Assembly (NCBI RefSeq): GCF_963675165.1
Contig: NC_087390.1
Location: 2,928,001 to 2,992,000, forward strand
Length of the DNA stretch: 64,000 nt
Direction of reading: 5' to 3'
DNA from: Halichondria panicea
Lineage: Eukaryota > Porifera > Demospongiae > Suberitida > Halichondriidae
The notes under the pieces were generated by a model. It ran no database searches. It was not told the origin of the DNA and saw nothing but the letters and a program-made list of their open reading frames with translations. Numbering within the stretch: position 1 is the stretch's first letter; the number at the start of each line of letters is the position of its first letter. Shown here in pieces: positions 1 to 11,694 of the stretch. The position numbers and the translations under genes are program-made.

Positions 1-339
1 ATACACACGATCCTTACCAGAACGCAGATCGCAAAGGGTCAAATTTTCTGCTGATTTGGCTCATTCGCAAAGGTTTTTCACCCGCAAAATATTCTAGTAA
101 TAATTATGGTAGCTAGCTCACATACAAGGAAGGCTAGGGGCTACATTTGGCGAAATGAATTTAGCTACGTCCTTGGCACAAACTACCCACACCAAATCAC
201 GATGATTGAATAATGGGCCTTAATTGTATTGTACAAACTTTTGCGGAAAGACCGTAAATTTAATTTTCACGGAATAGCTAGCCTTTTGCAGTATGCATGC
301 ATGCATGCATTTAAATTCGTGGATATATTTAATCTAACT

Positions 340-384
340 GCGAACATTAAATTTATACCCTCGAAATATACCCACTATACGGTA
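340..384. repeat. Right-end fragment of a TACCGTATAGCG-type fold-back element
   Basis: The segment carries a TTTATACCCTCGAAATATAC core followed by CACTATACGGTA. The same core and a truncated version of the same end occur at 61520-61556. No convincing left arm was found upstream, so this is called a fragment. Confidence 0.45.
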
Positions 385-439
385 GTGTCAGAGCAATTGC
401 CCACTGTGCATGCTGTAATGGTTGACTATGATATATGAT

Positions 440-649
440 TACCATATAGCGGGTAATTTTCGTGGGGTAAATTATTCGTTATTTTCGTGGGCAAGCTGAC
501 CTCCACGAAATGTTAACGTAGGCGTGGCTTACCAGAACGTATGAATGCAGTGCAGGCAACGAGACTAAACGAAATTTTTACTCACGAAAACCACCGTTTC
601 TCGAGTTGAACAAATTTTTTACCCCACGAAAATTACCCGCTATACGGTA
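440..649. mobile_element. MITE-like fold-back element (TACCGTATAGCGGG family)
   Basis: The left end reads TACCATATAGCGGGTAATTT and the right end, read on the other strand, TACCGTATAGCGGGTAATTT. Both continue into TTCGTGGGGTAAA, giving inverted arms of about 32 bp with one mismatch. The element is about 210 bp and has no coding capacity. A second, more decayed copy lies at 57252-57457 in a myosin intron and shares the interior (GGGCAAGCTGACCTCCAC and GCAGTGCAGGCAA). It is probably non-autonomous; no transposase is visible in the window. It sits in the intron upstream of the first visible transporter exon. Confidence 0.75.
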
Positions 650-732
650 TAAGGTTTGCATTATTGGGTGTACATTACATGTAGGTCAACTGTACCCTGA
701 TTCACTATAGTACATGCCACGCCCCCTCTCAG

Positions 733-1532
733 GTGCTATTCCCTGGCTGATGGTCTCGGAGATGTTCCTACAAGAGAGCCGTGCTGTGGCTGTCACCATA
801 GCAACCATTGTGAACTGGTTGGCAAACTTTGTAGTTGGTCTCGCCTTTCCCTACATCCTGGTATGTGAGCTACACTATCTTGTAGACATTTGTAAAGATA
901 GCGCTAAATTTTAAGCAAGAAACACAAGGCTTTAATTGGTTTTGGCCCTCTAAGATATTTGATCTAAGCATACTACCATGTTAAGCCTCTTTAGGAGCGA
1001 AACAACTGGAGGTCAATTTTGTGATCCCTCCATTCTCTGTCAACAAACTTGAAATGTAATGTCCTGTTGACACATTCTTCTCTCTCTGTTTCCATAGAAA
1101 TACCTTTACCCGTATGGCACTGGCCTGTTCATTGTCAGCTGTGCACTGATCTGGTTGTTCCTCTACTTCTTCCTCCCTGAGACCAAGGGCCGCTACGTGG
1201 AGGACATTACACAGGTGGGTGTGGTTGTGTGTAACTAGGTTACGTGTAGAGATTACGGGACAGTGTGTGCTTACATAACTTGAATGTCAATGTACTTTGA
1301 TACGTACATGTTAGAACAGTTTGTGTTCGCTGGAATATTACAAGTACAATCACGCATGTGTGTGTGACGTGTTTTGAAGTGCACGTTTACACTTTCTGTC
1401 CTACAGGAGTTCAAGATAAAGACTGGAGAGGTTGCCGATAGCAACAGGAGCCGAGCAAGGTCAGAGTCAGGTGGTCTGTTAGTGACTGACGCTCAACTAG
1501 TAAACTCTGCGACTCCTGTACACAAAACTTGA
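733..1532 (+). CDS. SLC2A (GLUT)-type facilitative sugar transporter, C-terminal exons only
   Basis: This is the 3' end of a major-facilitator sugar transporter that moves hexoses or polyols across the plasma membrane. Three exons join in phase: 733-860, 1098-1214 and 1407-1532 (TGA), each with AG/GT borders. The first encodes the helix 10-11 region with GAIPWLMVSEMF, matching the GLUT G-P-x-P-W-x-x-x-E-x-F signature, then NWLANFVVGLAFPYI. The second encodes the last helix and the diagnostic PETKGR motif at its cytosolic end. The third is a short hydrophilic tail of about 41 residues. The N-terminal ten or so helices lie outside the window. The exact GLUT subclass cannot be set from this part; class I/II-like is my reading. 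Confidence 0.9.
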
Positions 1533-4500
1533 CGAGTGTTGATTTAAAATCCCATTGATCATTATTTTGGTGGCCTAGCTATCTTAGCAGTTTGTGTCCA
1601 TTGACTCCGCCATATATATTTTAATTGCTGTTTTGACTCAATCATAATTATATACTTGTTTGTGTTTGTTGAGCATGACATTGATATTGTGTTGTCACTT
1701 AAGCGTCATAGCTACGTCTATTATACTGATTAGCATGCTTTTAAGTGTAGATGTCTGTGAAAGAACAATTGATTTACAACATTTTCACAATGTGTGTTGT
1801 CTTCTGTTTAGCAGCAGCTGCTGATGTCATCAAAACAGTAGAAAATAGCTTTTCAGTGTTATCTCAGCAATGGAATAAGCATAGAGGATGTTCTTGGTAT
1901 CAAAATGTAGCCCATTTATCTGTAAACTTACTAGATCTACAGTCATACATTTGAAAGCTAATCTATTAATTCTTTAGCAGTTATTACTCTAACCAAAAGT
2001 GTACCTGAAAACCAGTAAATCCTGAATTATATACACTGTGAACTTTATCTAAGTCTTATATAGATAAAGATTATCATTATTATTATTAAGATTATATTAT
2101 TATTATCTTAGATAAAGATTATTAAGTCTTAGACTAAGACCCATAAAGGATAGCCAGGAAACCTAAACCATTCAACAATTATCTTATGAAGTCTGAGACC
2201 TTAGCTGTTAAGGTTGGTGTTTTCAGTATTACTCTAACCGATAACAATTTGCTGTTGTTCTATTAATCCCCCCAAACCCCCCACCTCATGTTTTCATGGA
2301 CTTTTTTTGTAGCTTATTCATTCACCTACACAATGGTGCTGAAAGGTTCCATATCAACATTCACACATTTGTGGTAATCTACTCTCTAAGCTGGATGCAC
2401 TGTAGTACGTATAGGAAGGAAAGGGATATAGTGTGTATGTGTGTGCGTGCATATGTGGAGGGGACTTAGGGGGTAATTGTGTGTGTTTGTGGATGGGAGT
2501 TAGTGGGTACATTGTGTACCTTCTTCTGTTGGGGGGTTAGCGGCACATCGCCTCAGCCTCAAACCTGCAGTAGTGTCCATATTTTCTTTTCTAGGTTATG
2601 TTGTGCTGTTGAGATTATGTATATAAAGTTTGGTACTGCAAAACTATCTTCATTCTCTGGACATAATAATAAACATGTACCTAATTAAATATTCATAAAC
2701 ATTGTTTCCCATAACCTTAAAACGTTCATGATTATGAAATGAGAGATACAAAGATAGAAAAGGCTAAATAAACTATCTGTCCAGCCAGTTTCTTGATGTG
2801 GCCTTTCCCTGTAGAGATAAAACAGTTTTAACATACGTGAATTATTGCTAAACACAGGCAAACCCACTGCCAATCCTATGTAAAACCTATTGGTTTTACT
2901 AATAATACAGGTATTATTCAGACTGTTGAAATAGGGGTTTCGATACATCTTCACTATGCTTGTTATGCCTCCAGTAGTGGGCCGGGTCGTCTGTCTCTAA
3001 TTGTCCAGTCTCTAATTGTCCAGTCTCTAAGTCAGCTTCTTTGTGACAACAAGAGCAATTACCATCACCATTGTTGGAGGAAGCAATACACAAACGGATT
3101 AACAAGCCAATTCAATGCATGGGAATTAAAGATGATCATGACTGACAAGTCTGCCAGTCTACACATGGAGTCTGAGACTAGAAGTATGGTGAATAGCACT
3201 TCCTCAGCTTCTCAGCTCAGTAATTATAAATGTCAAAAGTACCTGGACAGCGCTGCAGGTCTGACCGAACACCAAAGAGGATTATGTTCCCCTCTCCCTC
3301 TAAATTTAGTGTCGGGGTGGAATGTCTGGCTTATATTTAGCGATTCTTTTACAGCAACACTTTCAAAGTTAATGTTAAGGGTTTTCGATGCCTGCATGCA
3401 ACGGCTCTGTGTATACACTTACGGTTTTTGTCTGAGCCAAATCAGTATTTCGAAGCTGGTGCTATGAGAATTCCGTTTAGTCACCGACCTGTGTTTTCAC
3501 TCATTGAATTTCTCAACAAACAGTTCCCAGACGATCCTATTGAACTGATGGATTTCAAGTATCTGATGAAATAAAGGGGAACCGAGTTTTTGTATCAACT
3601 ATACCGGCCCAAAAGTACGCAGCATCCAACGATGAGATAGATTTATATTATGTATATCGAATGTTTACACATTGTGGTGTATACGTCATAATATTGGTTA
3701 ATTCCAGGTCTGCTTAGGAAGCAAAATTCAAAAGCAAAAATGTGCCCCTGAAAAAGATGACCCGAAGGAATTTACTGAGACTTCGAACGGTGGGGCTGCT
3801 GCTTATGTTTCTCGGAAGAAAATCTGGGAGGGGAGAAAAAGATCATGAATCCCGATGAGCTTGACATTGTCAACTGGAAATGCCGTGGACAACCCATGAC
3901 TATCAACACTGTGCTGGCCTGGGCACGGGTCTGGAATGTGTCCATCAACAACGATACCATCCCTTACATTGATTGGACAGAGTATGCCAAAAACGCTGAC
4001 ATACGGGTAATTGTTTCAGGTAAATTATCTCTTTCAGTATCTAAAGTGTATAATAATGGCAAGCCTTTTGTAATATAGGGAGTCAAAACTAAGAAACCAT
4101 GACTTCTAAGAATTATAACAACTCCTTCTATACAAGGAGTTGTTTTAAGGAGTCGTCTCTTTAAGGAGTCGTTCTTTAAGGAGTCGTAAGGAGTCGTACG
4201 CATTCGGGCTAGTGATAATATTATCATATACGTAATTGCAGCTATAATTATATGTATAATTCGATACATGCCTGGTGGGTAACAGGTAAGATCTACCAGG
4301 CATATCATTAAGGTTACGTAATAGAGTCTCCTGTTCATTGCCAATGAGTTGTCATGTGAAGGTTTCAAAGCAATTAAGTCACTTTTTTGGTGGTGCACGT
4401 GATCCTGAAAATTAACCAAAGGAGCAATAAAATCTGACAGAGCAGTTTGAGCGGTAAATCCAGTCAAAATTATTATTTGATACGGTGGCTCACATAAATT

Positions 4501-4660
4501 ATGTTGTCCACAAAGGGAGTGAAATCATGTGCCTTATATGCTTGTTTCAGTATATGAACGGTTGTGCCGTAAACAGGCTATATATGTATCATAATTATAG
4601 TAATAGCACAATTAGTAATTGTTGCTTCTTGTAGCAATCATGCACCTGCATGCATGTGAA
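1533..4660. other. Transporter 3'UTR and intergenic stretch without a confident gene
   Basis: An AATAAA at 2668-2673 is a plausible polyadenylation signal for the transporter, giving a long 3'UTR. 2060-2115 is an AT-rich near-palindrome (TTATTATTATTA and its complement). At 2996-3030 a short unit (CTCTAATTGTCCAGT) is repeated. The remainder holds only short open frames without recognisable motifs, apart from the coding-like fragments at 3456-4006. Confidence 0.5.
3456..4006 (+). pseudogene. Unrecognised coding-like fragments, possibly a gene relic
   Basis: I do not recognise this. 3464-3574 reads an ordered-looking peptide (SLIEFLNKQFPDDPIELMDF) to a stop. Immediately after it another frame gives EIKGNRVFVSTIPAQKYAAS, as if a frameshift separated two halves. 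3845-4006 reads MNPDELDIVNWKCRGQPM then TINTVLAWARVWNVS and IDWTEYAKNADIR before a possible GT donor. Composition looks protein-coding rather than random, but no family, no start context and no continuous frame support a live gene. It could be a decayed gene or retroelement piece, or exons of a gene I cannot assemble. Confidence 0.25.
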
Positions 4661-4668
4661 TAGACCAT

Positions 4669-4675
4669 TATAAAA
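4669..4675 (+). promoter_or_regulatory. TATA box for the beta-helix membrane protein gene
   Basis: TATAAAA lies about 25-30 bp upstream of the expected transcription start near 4700. It precedes a GTAAGT donor at 4731, a CATGCAG acceptor ending at 4841 and the chosen ATG at 4848. Confidence 0.5.
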
Positions 4676-4730
4676 ATGATGAGCACATGACATGCATGAT
4701 AGTTCAAGAGAAAAGTACAAGGATTTCTAT

Positions 4731-4841
4731 GTAAGTTTTACATGTTGTAAGTGCATGATTGAATTATTCAATTTCAATCATGCATGGTTTAATACAAGAC
4801 TATACATGTATTGTGAGATAAGTGCATTTATCTACATGCAG
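4731..4841 (+). other. Probable 5'UTR intron (111 bp)
   Basis: A consensus GTAAGT donor and a TACATGCAG acceptor frame a stretch that would otherwise add 52 unlikely residues before the signal peptide. Splicing leaves a short leader and puts ATG 4848 seven bases into exon 2. Confidence 0.55.
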
Positions 4842-4847
4842 GACAAA

Positions 4848-7800
4848 ATGCTTGTGTATATAGCAAGTATCACCCTTGTTTTTTTTCTGAAAGACTCGTC
4901 GTGTTTGGATATCTATGTTAATCCAGTAAATGGCTCCAACAGTGCAACATGTGCATTTTCTAACAGTGCTAGCAATCCGTGTCAAAGCTTACAGTGGGTA
5001 CTTCAACAAAAGTATCGCAAAAATGGAACCCTGTATCACTTGTCTGATTCTGGTACTCATTTCTTGAATTCCAGTGTAGCAACATTCCAAGATTTTGATT
5101 CTATTTCGTTTATTGGATATGAGGGTGTGCCTACTGTAGAGTGTAGTGAAAACATTGGATTAGCTTTCGAAAGGATGACAAATATCAATTTCACAAATGT
5201 ATCATTTTTAAATTGTTCAGCTATTCGAAAAAGCACGAGCAAAAATTATGGTGACAATTCCACTGGTAGACAGCAATTCCGAGTTGCCCTTTACTTTTAT
5301 GCCTGTCAAAACATCTCAATGAATGGAGTTAATGTTAGCTATAGCATGAATGCCACTGGTGTAGTGGTGTACGACACTGTTGGAGTTAACTCATTTGTCA
5401 ATTCTATCTTCTCAAATAACAACGCCAGCAATGGTGGGGGTGGTTTCTACTTAGAGTTTACTTACTGTATTCCAGGAGACACCAGCTGTGAAAACAATGT
5501 TACTTCTTATACAAGCATGAACAAAGATTGTGTATACACATTCGACAATTGTTCATTTATTAAGAATCAAGCAAATTCTACTGATGAACTCTCTACACAC
5601 TTGATTCCATATCGAGCTGACCATGTTGCATTTGGTAGGGGAGGAGGTTTGTCGATCTACATGACAGGGAATGCTACCAACAACAAAGTCTACATAAGCA
5701 ACTCTCACATCACTGACAATTCCGCAGTTTGGGGGGGTGGACTATTTGTAGAGTTTGATGATGACACTTCAAACAACAGTGTGATTGTATCGAGATCCAT
5801 AATAGAGGGAAATGAATGCTACTTTGATATTACTTCTGGTACCGGAGGAGGAGGTATACGTATTGCGTACTACCTGTTTCAAATGGATACACAAACTATT
5901 GGAAATCAAGTGCTAGTAGACGACTGTAACCTTACTAACAATGCTGCTCTGAACGGTGGAGGAATTTCTATAACTGTTACAGCTCAGAACAATCAAAAGA
6001 TGGGACCTATTGGCATCGTAAATACAGAGTTTGAAGCAAACATCGCCAAACTTGGATCTGCATTGAACATTGACAGATTTTTGCCGGTGACAGAAGGTTT
6101 TATGCTCACAGTGGTCCTCTGTGATTGTCAATTTATACGCAACACAGCAGAATACACAAAATACCTACAAGAAAAACAGGGCTCTATTTACAACGCTTAC
6201 TCTGTTGGAATCGGTGCAGTTTACACCAATCAAGTACCAGTGGTTTTCAAACACAATGTACTGTTTGACAGTAATGTAGGATCTGCTCTTGCTGCAGTAG
6301 GAACATCACTGGATTTCACAAATTGTCGTGGTACATTCACTAAAAACATAGGGAGCAATGGGGCGGCCATTAGCCTTCTGGGAGTTGCCTACATAAGAGT
6401 TAGTGATAACACGATATTGATATTCTCCAAAAACAATGCTAGAATCAATGGGGGAGCAATCTATAACCTGGATGTCAATAAAGAAACGCTTGCTAGCTAC
6501 GAGAATTGCTTCATTCGACATATTAATCCTTTATTGAGTCCTATTAAATGGAATTCCACGTTCAATTTTTCTGCAAATTTTGATCAGGGTGGCACTCGTC
6601 CGAGTGCAATTCACACAACATCAATTCTCCCTTGCACGTGGTCTGGAAGAATTCAAAGTAGTAATGTCACAACAGCATTTTGCTGGAATGCCAACTGGCA
6701 CTATTTTCCCACATCAACATCATGTAAAACACAAATACACTCTGATGTTTCTCAAATTGTTGTAAACTACACATCCAAGACACAACACAATCCTTATGTT
6801 GTTGCTTTCCCTGGCGAAAAGTTTAATATGCCAATTGTCATGCGAGATGACCTTTCGGAAGATGTAGGCAATCAGACATTATTCAGCATTTCAGTTAATT
6901 CATACAAAAAAAAACGGACAGCACAGTATTTCTGGGGAGGAGATAGCAATGTAAACTTGACGACGAGCATAAAAAATTATAATATGGCAACCCTTTTATT
7001 GGATTCGATTGGGCCTGCATCCTGGCACGTTAACGTGTTAATAAAGTTACTTCCTTGTCCTCCAGGATTCACACTGCATGGTAATGAGTGTGTGTGCGTA
7101 GAAGGTAGCTACTCTGGAACTGTTACATGTGGTAAGAACACCCAAAAAGCTTTTCTTAAAGAGGATAATTGGATAGGAAACATGCCCATTCGAAACGAGA
7201 CTCATTATGTTGTCTCCTTTTGTCCACCGAGATTTTGCTCAAAAAACACGTCAATTCCGTTGCCAACATCATCAGAAGACGACCTTGATCATGCAGTCTG
7301 CGGCCCACGCAACCGAACAGGCACATTGTGTGGAGAATGCTTGCCCGGCTTTGCAGTGACAGTAAACACATTTACATTTGATTGTATCAACTGTACGGAT
7401 GAAGATATAGGTATAAACACCATCAAGTACATTGCTGCTGTGTACATTCCATTGACAGCCTTCTTCACAGCCATTATCTTCTTAAACATACGACTTACTA
7501 GTGCTCCTGCAAATGCATTCATTCTCTACAGCCAGGTAATTGCCAGCACATTTGATTTAAGTGCAGATGGACAGATTCCAATTTCTAATAGCGCTTTGCG
7601 AGGCTACAAGGTATCATATGGCATTTTCAATTTGCAGTTTGTTGAAAGGCTTATTCCACCTCTTTGTTTAGGGCAAACAATTGCGCTTGATACTTTGATG
7701 TTAGATTATTTAGTAGCTATATTTCCACTTATTATGATTGGAGTTGTTCTGATATGTTTCAAGATCAAGGAATGTTGTCAATTTCGGTGTGGAAAGAAGA

Positions 7801-8882
7801 TATACCAGTCTCAAAGGAACAGACGCCAAATGATCATGTGCAAATCTCAATGGAATGTGAACAAGGCACTACTACCTGCATTTGGTGCTTTCGTTTTACT
7901 CTCATACAACAAGTTTAGCATGACATCATCGTACATTATGAACACCAAAAGTCCTCTTAACGAAAACGGACACTCAGTTGGACTTTCTCACGTATACTAC
8001 GCAGGTAATTTTAATTACAATGATTCATTGTATCAGAAAAAATATTTTCTTCCAGCTTGTGCTTTCTTCTTAATTTTTGTCGTCATGCCTCCTTTGTTTC
8101 TACTTCATTGGCCAATGCGAATTTTCGAGTGGTACCTCAGTAAGGTAAATTGTGTGTGGAGACGATACCCATCTGATAAAATTCACATTCTATTGGATAT
8201 ATTTCAAGGGTGCTACAAAAATAACATGAGATTCTTTGCTGGTCTTTATTTCTTATTCCGTCTTTTCATAAACATATCATACATGGTAACACCGACCTGG
8301 TCTAGTCAATACCTGATACAACAGATAGCATGTGCTATAATGGTCACTTTGATTGCAGTATGCCAGCCTTACAACGAGGAAAACAAGATTTTCAACACAA
8401 TCGATATCCTTATATTCACAAACCTCGGATTTCTAAACGCTCTGAGTTTTTATCTCTATTCTTTGACGCAGTTAAACCCAGATGCATTCACCCTTTGGCC
8501 TGGTGCTTTGATTTGCCAATACATCCTTGTCTTTCTTCCAATGGTTTATATGATAACATACGTTATCTGGTATTTGATCAAGCCCTACAAGAAGCAAATT
8601 ATTCTGAAGCTTGTACCCATGCTTCTCAGGAGCCGAAGTAGCCCATTGACGTACATAGGGGCAGATGGTACAACCAAGGTAACAAGAATGTCTGTTTCCC
8701 AAGCCCATACTAACATTAAAGAGGATGAAGCATTGCTTAAGAGAGCAGAAGAAGAGAATCGATATCGACCTCCTAGTGCCAGTCCATTGTCGAGTGAGAA
8801 GAACTCAAATTCCCGCTCAACAACTACTCCTAGCTATGGTTCGACTAGAGAAACCACAAGAGTTAGTGAACCTACCTATTAA
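4848..8882 (+). CDS. Large secreted-type beta-helix ectodomain with multi-pass membrane C-terminus
   Basis: The frame encodes 1,344 residues from the Met at 4848. That start is chosen because it opens a signal peptide (MLVYIASITLVFFL) just after a likely splice acceptor; the open frame itself extends 52 codons further. Residues about 20-600 are Asn- and Ser-rich, with many N-glycosylation sequons and recurring turns such as NGGGGFY, GRGGGLS, WGGGLFV and NGGGISI. This is the pattern of right-handed parallel beta-helix (pectate-lyase-like or polymorphic outer membrane protein-like) repeats. Two Cys-rich stretches follow (CPPGFTLHGNECVC; CGPRNRTGTLCGECLPGF). About nine hydrophobic segments then span roughly residues 870-1265, and a Ser/Thr-rich cytosolic tail of about 80 residues ends the protein. 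I infer a cell-surface receptor or adhesion role; the function is unknown. The uninterrupted coding exon contrasts with the intron-rich neighbours. Confidence 0.8.
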   Translation: MLVYIASITLVFFLKDSSCLDIYVNPVNGSNSATCAFSNSASNPCQSLQWVLQQKYRKNGTLYHLSDSGTHFLNSSVATFQDFDSISFIGYEGVPTVECSENIGLAFERMTNINFTNVSFLNCSAIRKSTSKNYGDNSTGRQQFRVALYFYACQNISMNGVNVSYSMNATGVVVYDTVGVNSFVNSIFSNNNASNGGGGFYLEFTYCIPGDTSCENNVTSYTSMNKDCVYTFDNCSFIKNQANSTDELSTHLIPYRADHVAFGRGGGLSIYMTGNATNNKVYISNSHITDNSAVWGGGLFVEFDDDTSNNSVIVSRSIIEGNECYFDITSGTGGGGIRIAYYLFQMDTQTIGNQVLVDDCNLTNNAALNGGGISITVTAQNNQKMGPIGIVNTEFEANIAKLGSALNIDRFLPVTEGFMLTVVLCDCQFIRNTAEYTKYLQEKQGSIYNAYSVGIGAVYTNQVPVVFKHNVLFDSNVGSALAAVGTSLDFTNCRGTFTKNIGSNGAAISLLGVAYIRVSDNTILIFSKNNARINGGAIYNLDVNKETLASYENCFIRHINPLLSPIKWNSTFNFSANFDQGGTRPSAIHTTSILPCTWSGRIQSSNVTTAFCWNANWHYFPTSTSCKTQIHSDVSQIVVNYTSKTQHNPYVVAFPGEKFNMPIVMRDDLSEDVGNQTLFSISVNSYKKKRTAQYFWGGDSNVNLTTSIKNYNMATLLLDSIGPASWHVNVLIKLLPCPPGFTLHGNECVCVEGSYSGTVTCGKNTQKAFLKEDNWIGNMPIRNETHYVVSFCPPRFCSKNTSIPLPTSSEDDLDHAVCGPRNRTGTLCGECLPGFAVTVNTFTFDCINCTDEDIGINTIKYIAAVYIPLTAFFTAIIFLNIRLTSAPANAFILYSQVIASTFDLSADGQIPISNSALRGYKVSYGIFNLQFVERLIPPLCLGQTIALDTLMLDYLVAIFPLIMIGVVLICFKIKECCQFRCGKKIYQSQRNRRQMIMCKSQWNVNKALLPAFGAFVLLSYNKFSMTSSYIMNTKSPLNENGHSVGLSHVYYAGNFNYNDSLYQKKYFLPACAFFLIFVVMPPLFLLHWPMRIFEWYLSKVNCVWRRYPSDKIHILLDIFQGCYKNNMRFFAGLYFLFRLFINISYMVTPTWSSQYLIQQIACAIMVTLIAVCQPYNEENKIFNTIDILIFTNLGFLNALSFYLYSLTQLNPDAFTLWPGALICQYILVFLPMVYMITYVIWYLIKPYKKQIILKLVPMLLRSRSSPLTYIGADGTTKVTRMSVSQAHTNIKEDEALLKRAEEENRYRPPSASPLSSEKNSNSRSTTTPSYGSTRETTRVSEPTY

Positions 8883-9132
8883 TGCACAAGAGCAACAAGA
8901 CAAGTATTAATTGATTCGACTCCACTTTGATTAGAGTATAATATACTTAATGCGTGCACATTATTTAAGCGATATTTTTGTTTATTAACTCTAGGCACCT
9001 TACTCTAAACTGTACCACACACAATTAGCTTCCACAATTACCAGAGACTCAGTACTCTCCCCATTGTCTCCTATAATTACGGTGTTTTGTGTGTATAGCT
9101 AAGGCATTACTGCATATTGTGCAATTTTATTA

Positions 9133-9260
9133 TTTACCCGAGGTGCGGCGCGGAGCCACAGGTTGTAGTAGTAGTTTGTCTGCATGCATGTCTGTCGTTC
9201 TGTGTATTCTGAGTCAGCTCACCTAGATGCGATAGCGCTGTGTTTGTACCATAAGAAAGC
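9133..9260. repeat. Diverged copy of the 27.4-kb MITE-like element
   Basis: TTTACCCGAGGTGCGGCGCG followed by a CTCACCTAGATGCGATAGCG block parallels TTACCTGAGGCCGTGCCGCG and CTCACCTGGATGACATAGCA in the element at 27364-27643. The right inverted arm is not recognisable here. Confidence 0.4.
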
Positions 9261-11694
9261 TGGAATTGTAACAAAGTCCCTCCTGGCATACCCAATTTTA
9301 ATAAAATTATACTCTCAACAATTCATAGAAAAATATGCGATGACGGGAGTGGCAGTGCACACAAGACATAAAATTATACTCTCAAACAAAGCATATAGGT
9401 AGGTGGCAGCAGTGCACACAAACAGATCGAGTAGATAAACAAAATTTATGTTAGTAGTCATATTTTATAACGGCTAGATGACATTGTCACCACAGAATCT
9501 TGCAATATTTCCCTTCGGGTCCTCAGCAATGTCAGCTCTATGGATAGCGGGAGACTTTATAGGGAGCTGTCAACAAGTCCTCCAGTTGTGGACTGTTCTT
9601 CACTCCACAAGCATGTCTGTGAAACACTTAGTGACACTGTTGGGCTTTCCTGAATTTTACAATAATTATTATTTTGTCAAAGGATGTACGTTCTATATAC
9701 ATGTACATCGGTTGAATGAAAAGTTTGGAGTCAGATATAGATGAAAAAGGGATAGCTTGCTTAGCATACTCATAGAAGTATTCTTTAATGCGTTTTATTA
9801 TTACCATGGACATAATTGATTAAAAATTTGCTAAAATTAGTACCCATTTATATAGTGACATTAAGGAACACGAAATTCACAAAAACAGTGGAAATTTTAG
9901 CCGTAAATGTTTTCGTTATACGGTATTTAAATGAGCGAGAATAAATTATATGACGACTACCAGTACTGCATCCGATCAAGTAGTTCATAACCTCTTATGA
10001 CCTCCTGAGCATGCCCAGTGTATAGTGGAACTCCTGCGTGTTTATAGACTCCCTGGCTATAGTATTAAATAAGTGCCTTCACAATCTCAATTAAGGCAGC
10101 CTATCAGCACGTAATGGAGTTGTGTATTGGAGGATCCTTCGATCTCTACACGTCATTTGTCTGCAGCTTTCCACAAACCCGTACGTGGCTTGAGCACTGT
10201 ACAATGTTGTACACTGCATGTAGATCTAGGTTGCAATGCTGTACATTAATTATTTTTTATACTCCTATAGCTCAGAGTTTTGTTGACTGGAGTCCTGTGG
10301 TAGCCACAATGTGTAGTCAGCACACACCTTGTAATCTGGCTTTCATCACAGCACTTGTATTCTAAGTGCTATATAGCTAGATACTATAAATATACTCTGA
10401 TAGTAGATTAGTCACTATAGATCTATACCAGTAGTGTATGCACTCATATATACTATAAATTACAGTATCTATGATGCATAATTATATTAAAACTGGCATC
10501 TATAATAATTTTAAAAGAAAATATCAGAAGGTAGCATGCAGCAGAAAGAATAAAGACATAGATAGGGAGCTTTATTTCAGCTACTAATAGCTGCATGGGT
10601 GCATGCTTCTTGAATCTTCATTCATCATGATACAATGTAAATCATTGGCATTGATCATTGTCATTGCCTATTCTATTGATCCATGCACTGCCACAGTTAC
10701 TGAGTGTAGACGGCAGCCTGGACATTACGGTAGTACCAACCTCGTTTCCAATCCATATACAATGTAGACGGATGGGTGTTCAACTGCAGGGCTGGAGCTA
10801 TAGCCTCGATTCCAGGCCTCGAAGAAAAAGGCTGGAACGTGGCAGTGTGTATGTGTTGGCGATTAGGTCCATGCACGGACCTTTCAATGTAAGCATGATT
10901 CTATATATGTACTATGTATATAGCTTGCACAAAATGCACTGTCAATGATCTTTATGTCTCATAAATAAATATCCCCCAAAATGCATGTACTGTACTTGTA
11001 CTGTATGTGTTTGAACATCACCCTACCAGCACAAGATTGGCCGGGAAACCACCAAATATATAGTGTGAAAAACTACCAGCAAAAAAATAAAATGAATGAC
11101 GTTGTAAGTTATAATTGTATACTCGCGCCAAATTTCTTGTTTCTGCACACTTTTTGGTGCTTTCCCTGGCCAATCCTATCATGTTTTTTTAGTCAGTAAT
11201 TATACCCGTGCGTGCATGTGCAATGCACAGCAGGGGTAGAGGGATTAGTGTGTGTGTGTGCATGTGTGTGTGTGTGTGTGTGTGTGTATGCATGCATGTG
11301 TGTGGACACAAAAACAAAAATGAGCTGTTTAGTCAAACTATACACTTTCATGGACTGCAAATAATAGGCTCATAGTTATAGTTGAACTTGTAGGCGATCT
11401 TTGAAGGCGACAATTTTCTAATCGATATAATCGTTAATTGTTTTATAGATTCACGATCATTCCCCAATTATATACGGTAAATCTATCAAAGCTCAACGCA
11501 CGGAGTAAATACTCTATGTCATTGAGCAACTTGTATTTGTTCATGAACATTGTGCTTTCTACATGAATGTATTACTTTTTACATACCTGGATATGTTTCT
11601 ATGCATGCTTTATTGTACAACCTATACTTTTGGCCAAAGGGAGCTTCCCAAGAGAGAGGGCTACCAAATTGTCAACAATGCATGTATATATAAA

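Noticed and set aside
3132-3467. 111-codon open frame
   Set aside because: Sequence character changes along its length, no motif was seen, and an opposing frame overlaps it; not enough to call a gene.
4692-4847. Extended N-terminus of the beta-helix protein from the first open-frame Met
   Set aside because: It would bury the signal peptide, and it contains a GTAAGT donor and a CAG acceptor that mark a 5'UTR intron.
9478-9744. 88-codon open frame MTLSPQNLAIF
   Set aside because: No family motif, no splice or promoter context and an isolated AT-rich setting; probably random.
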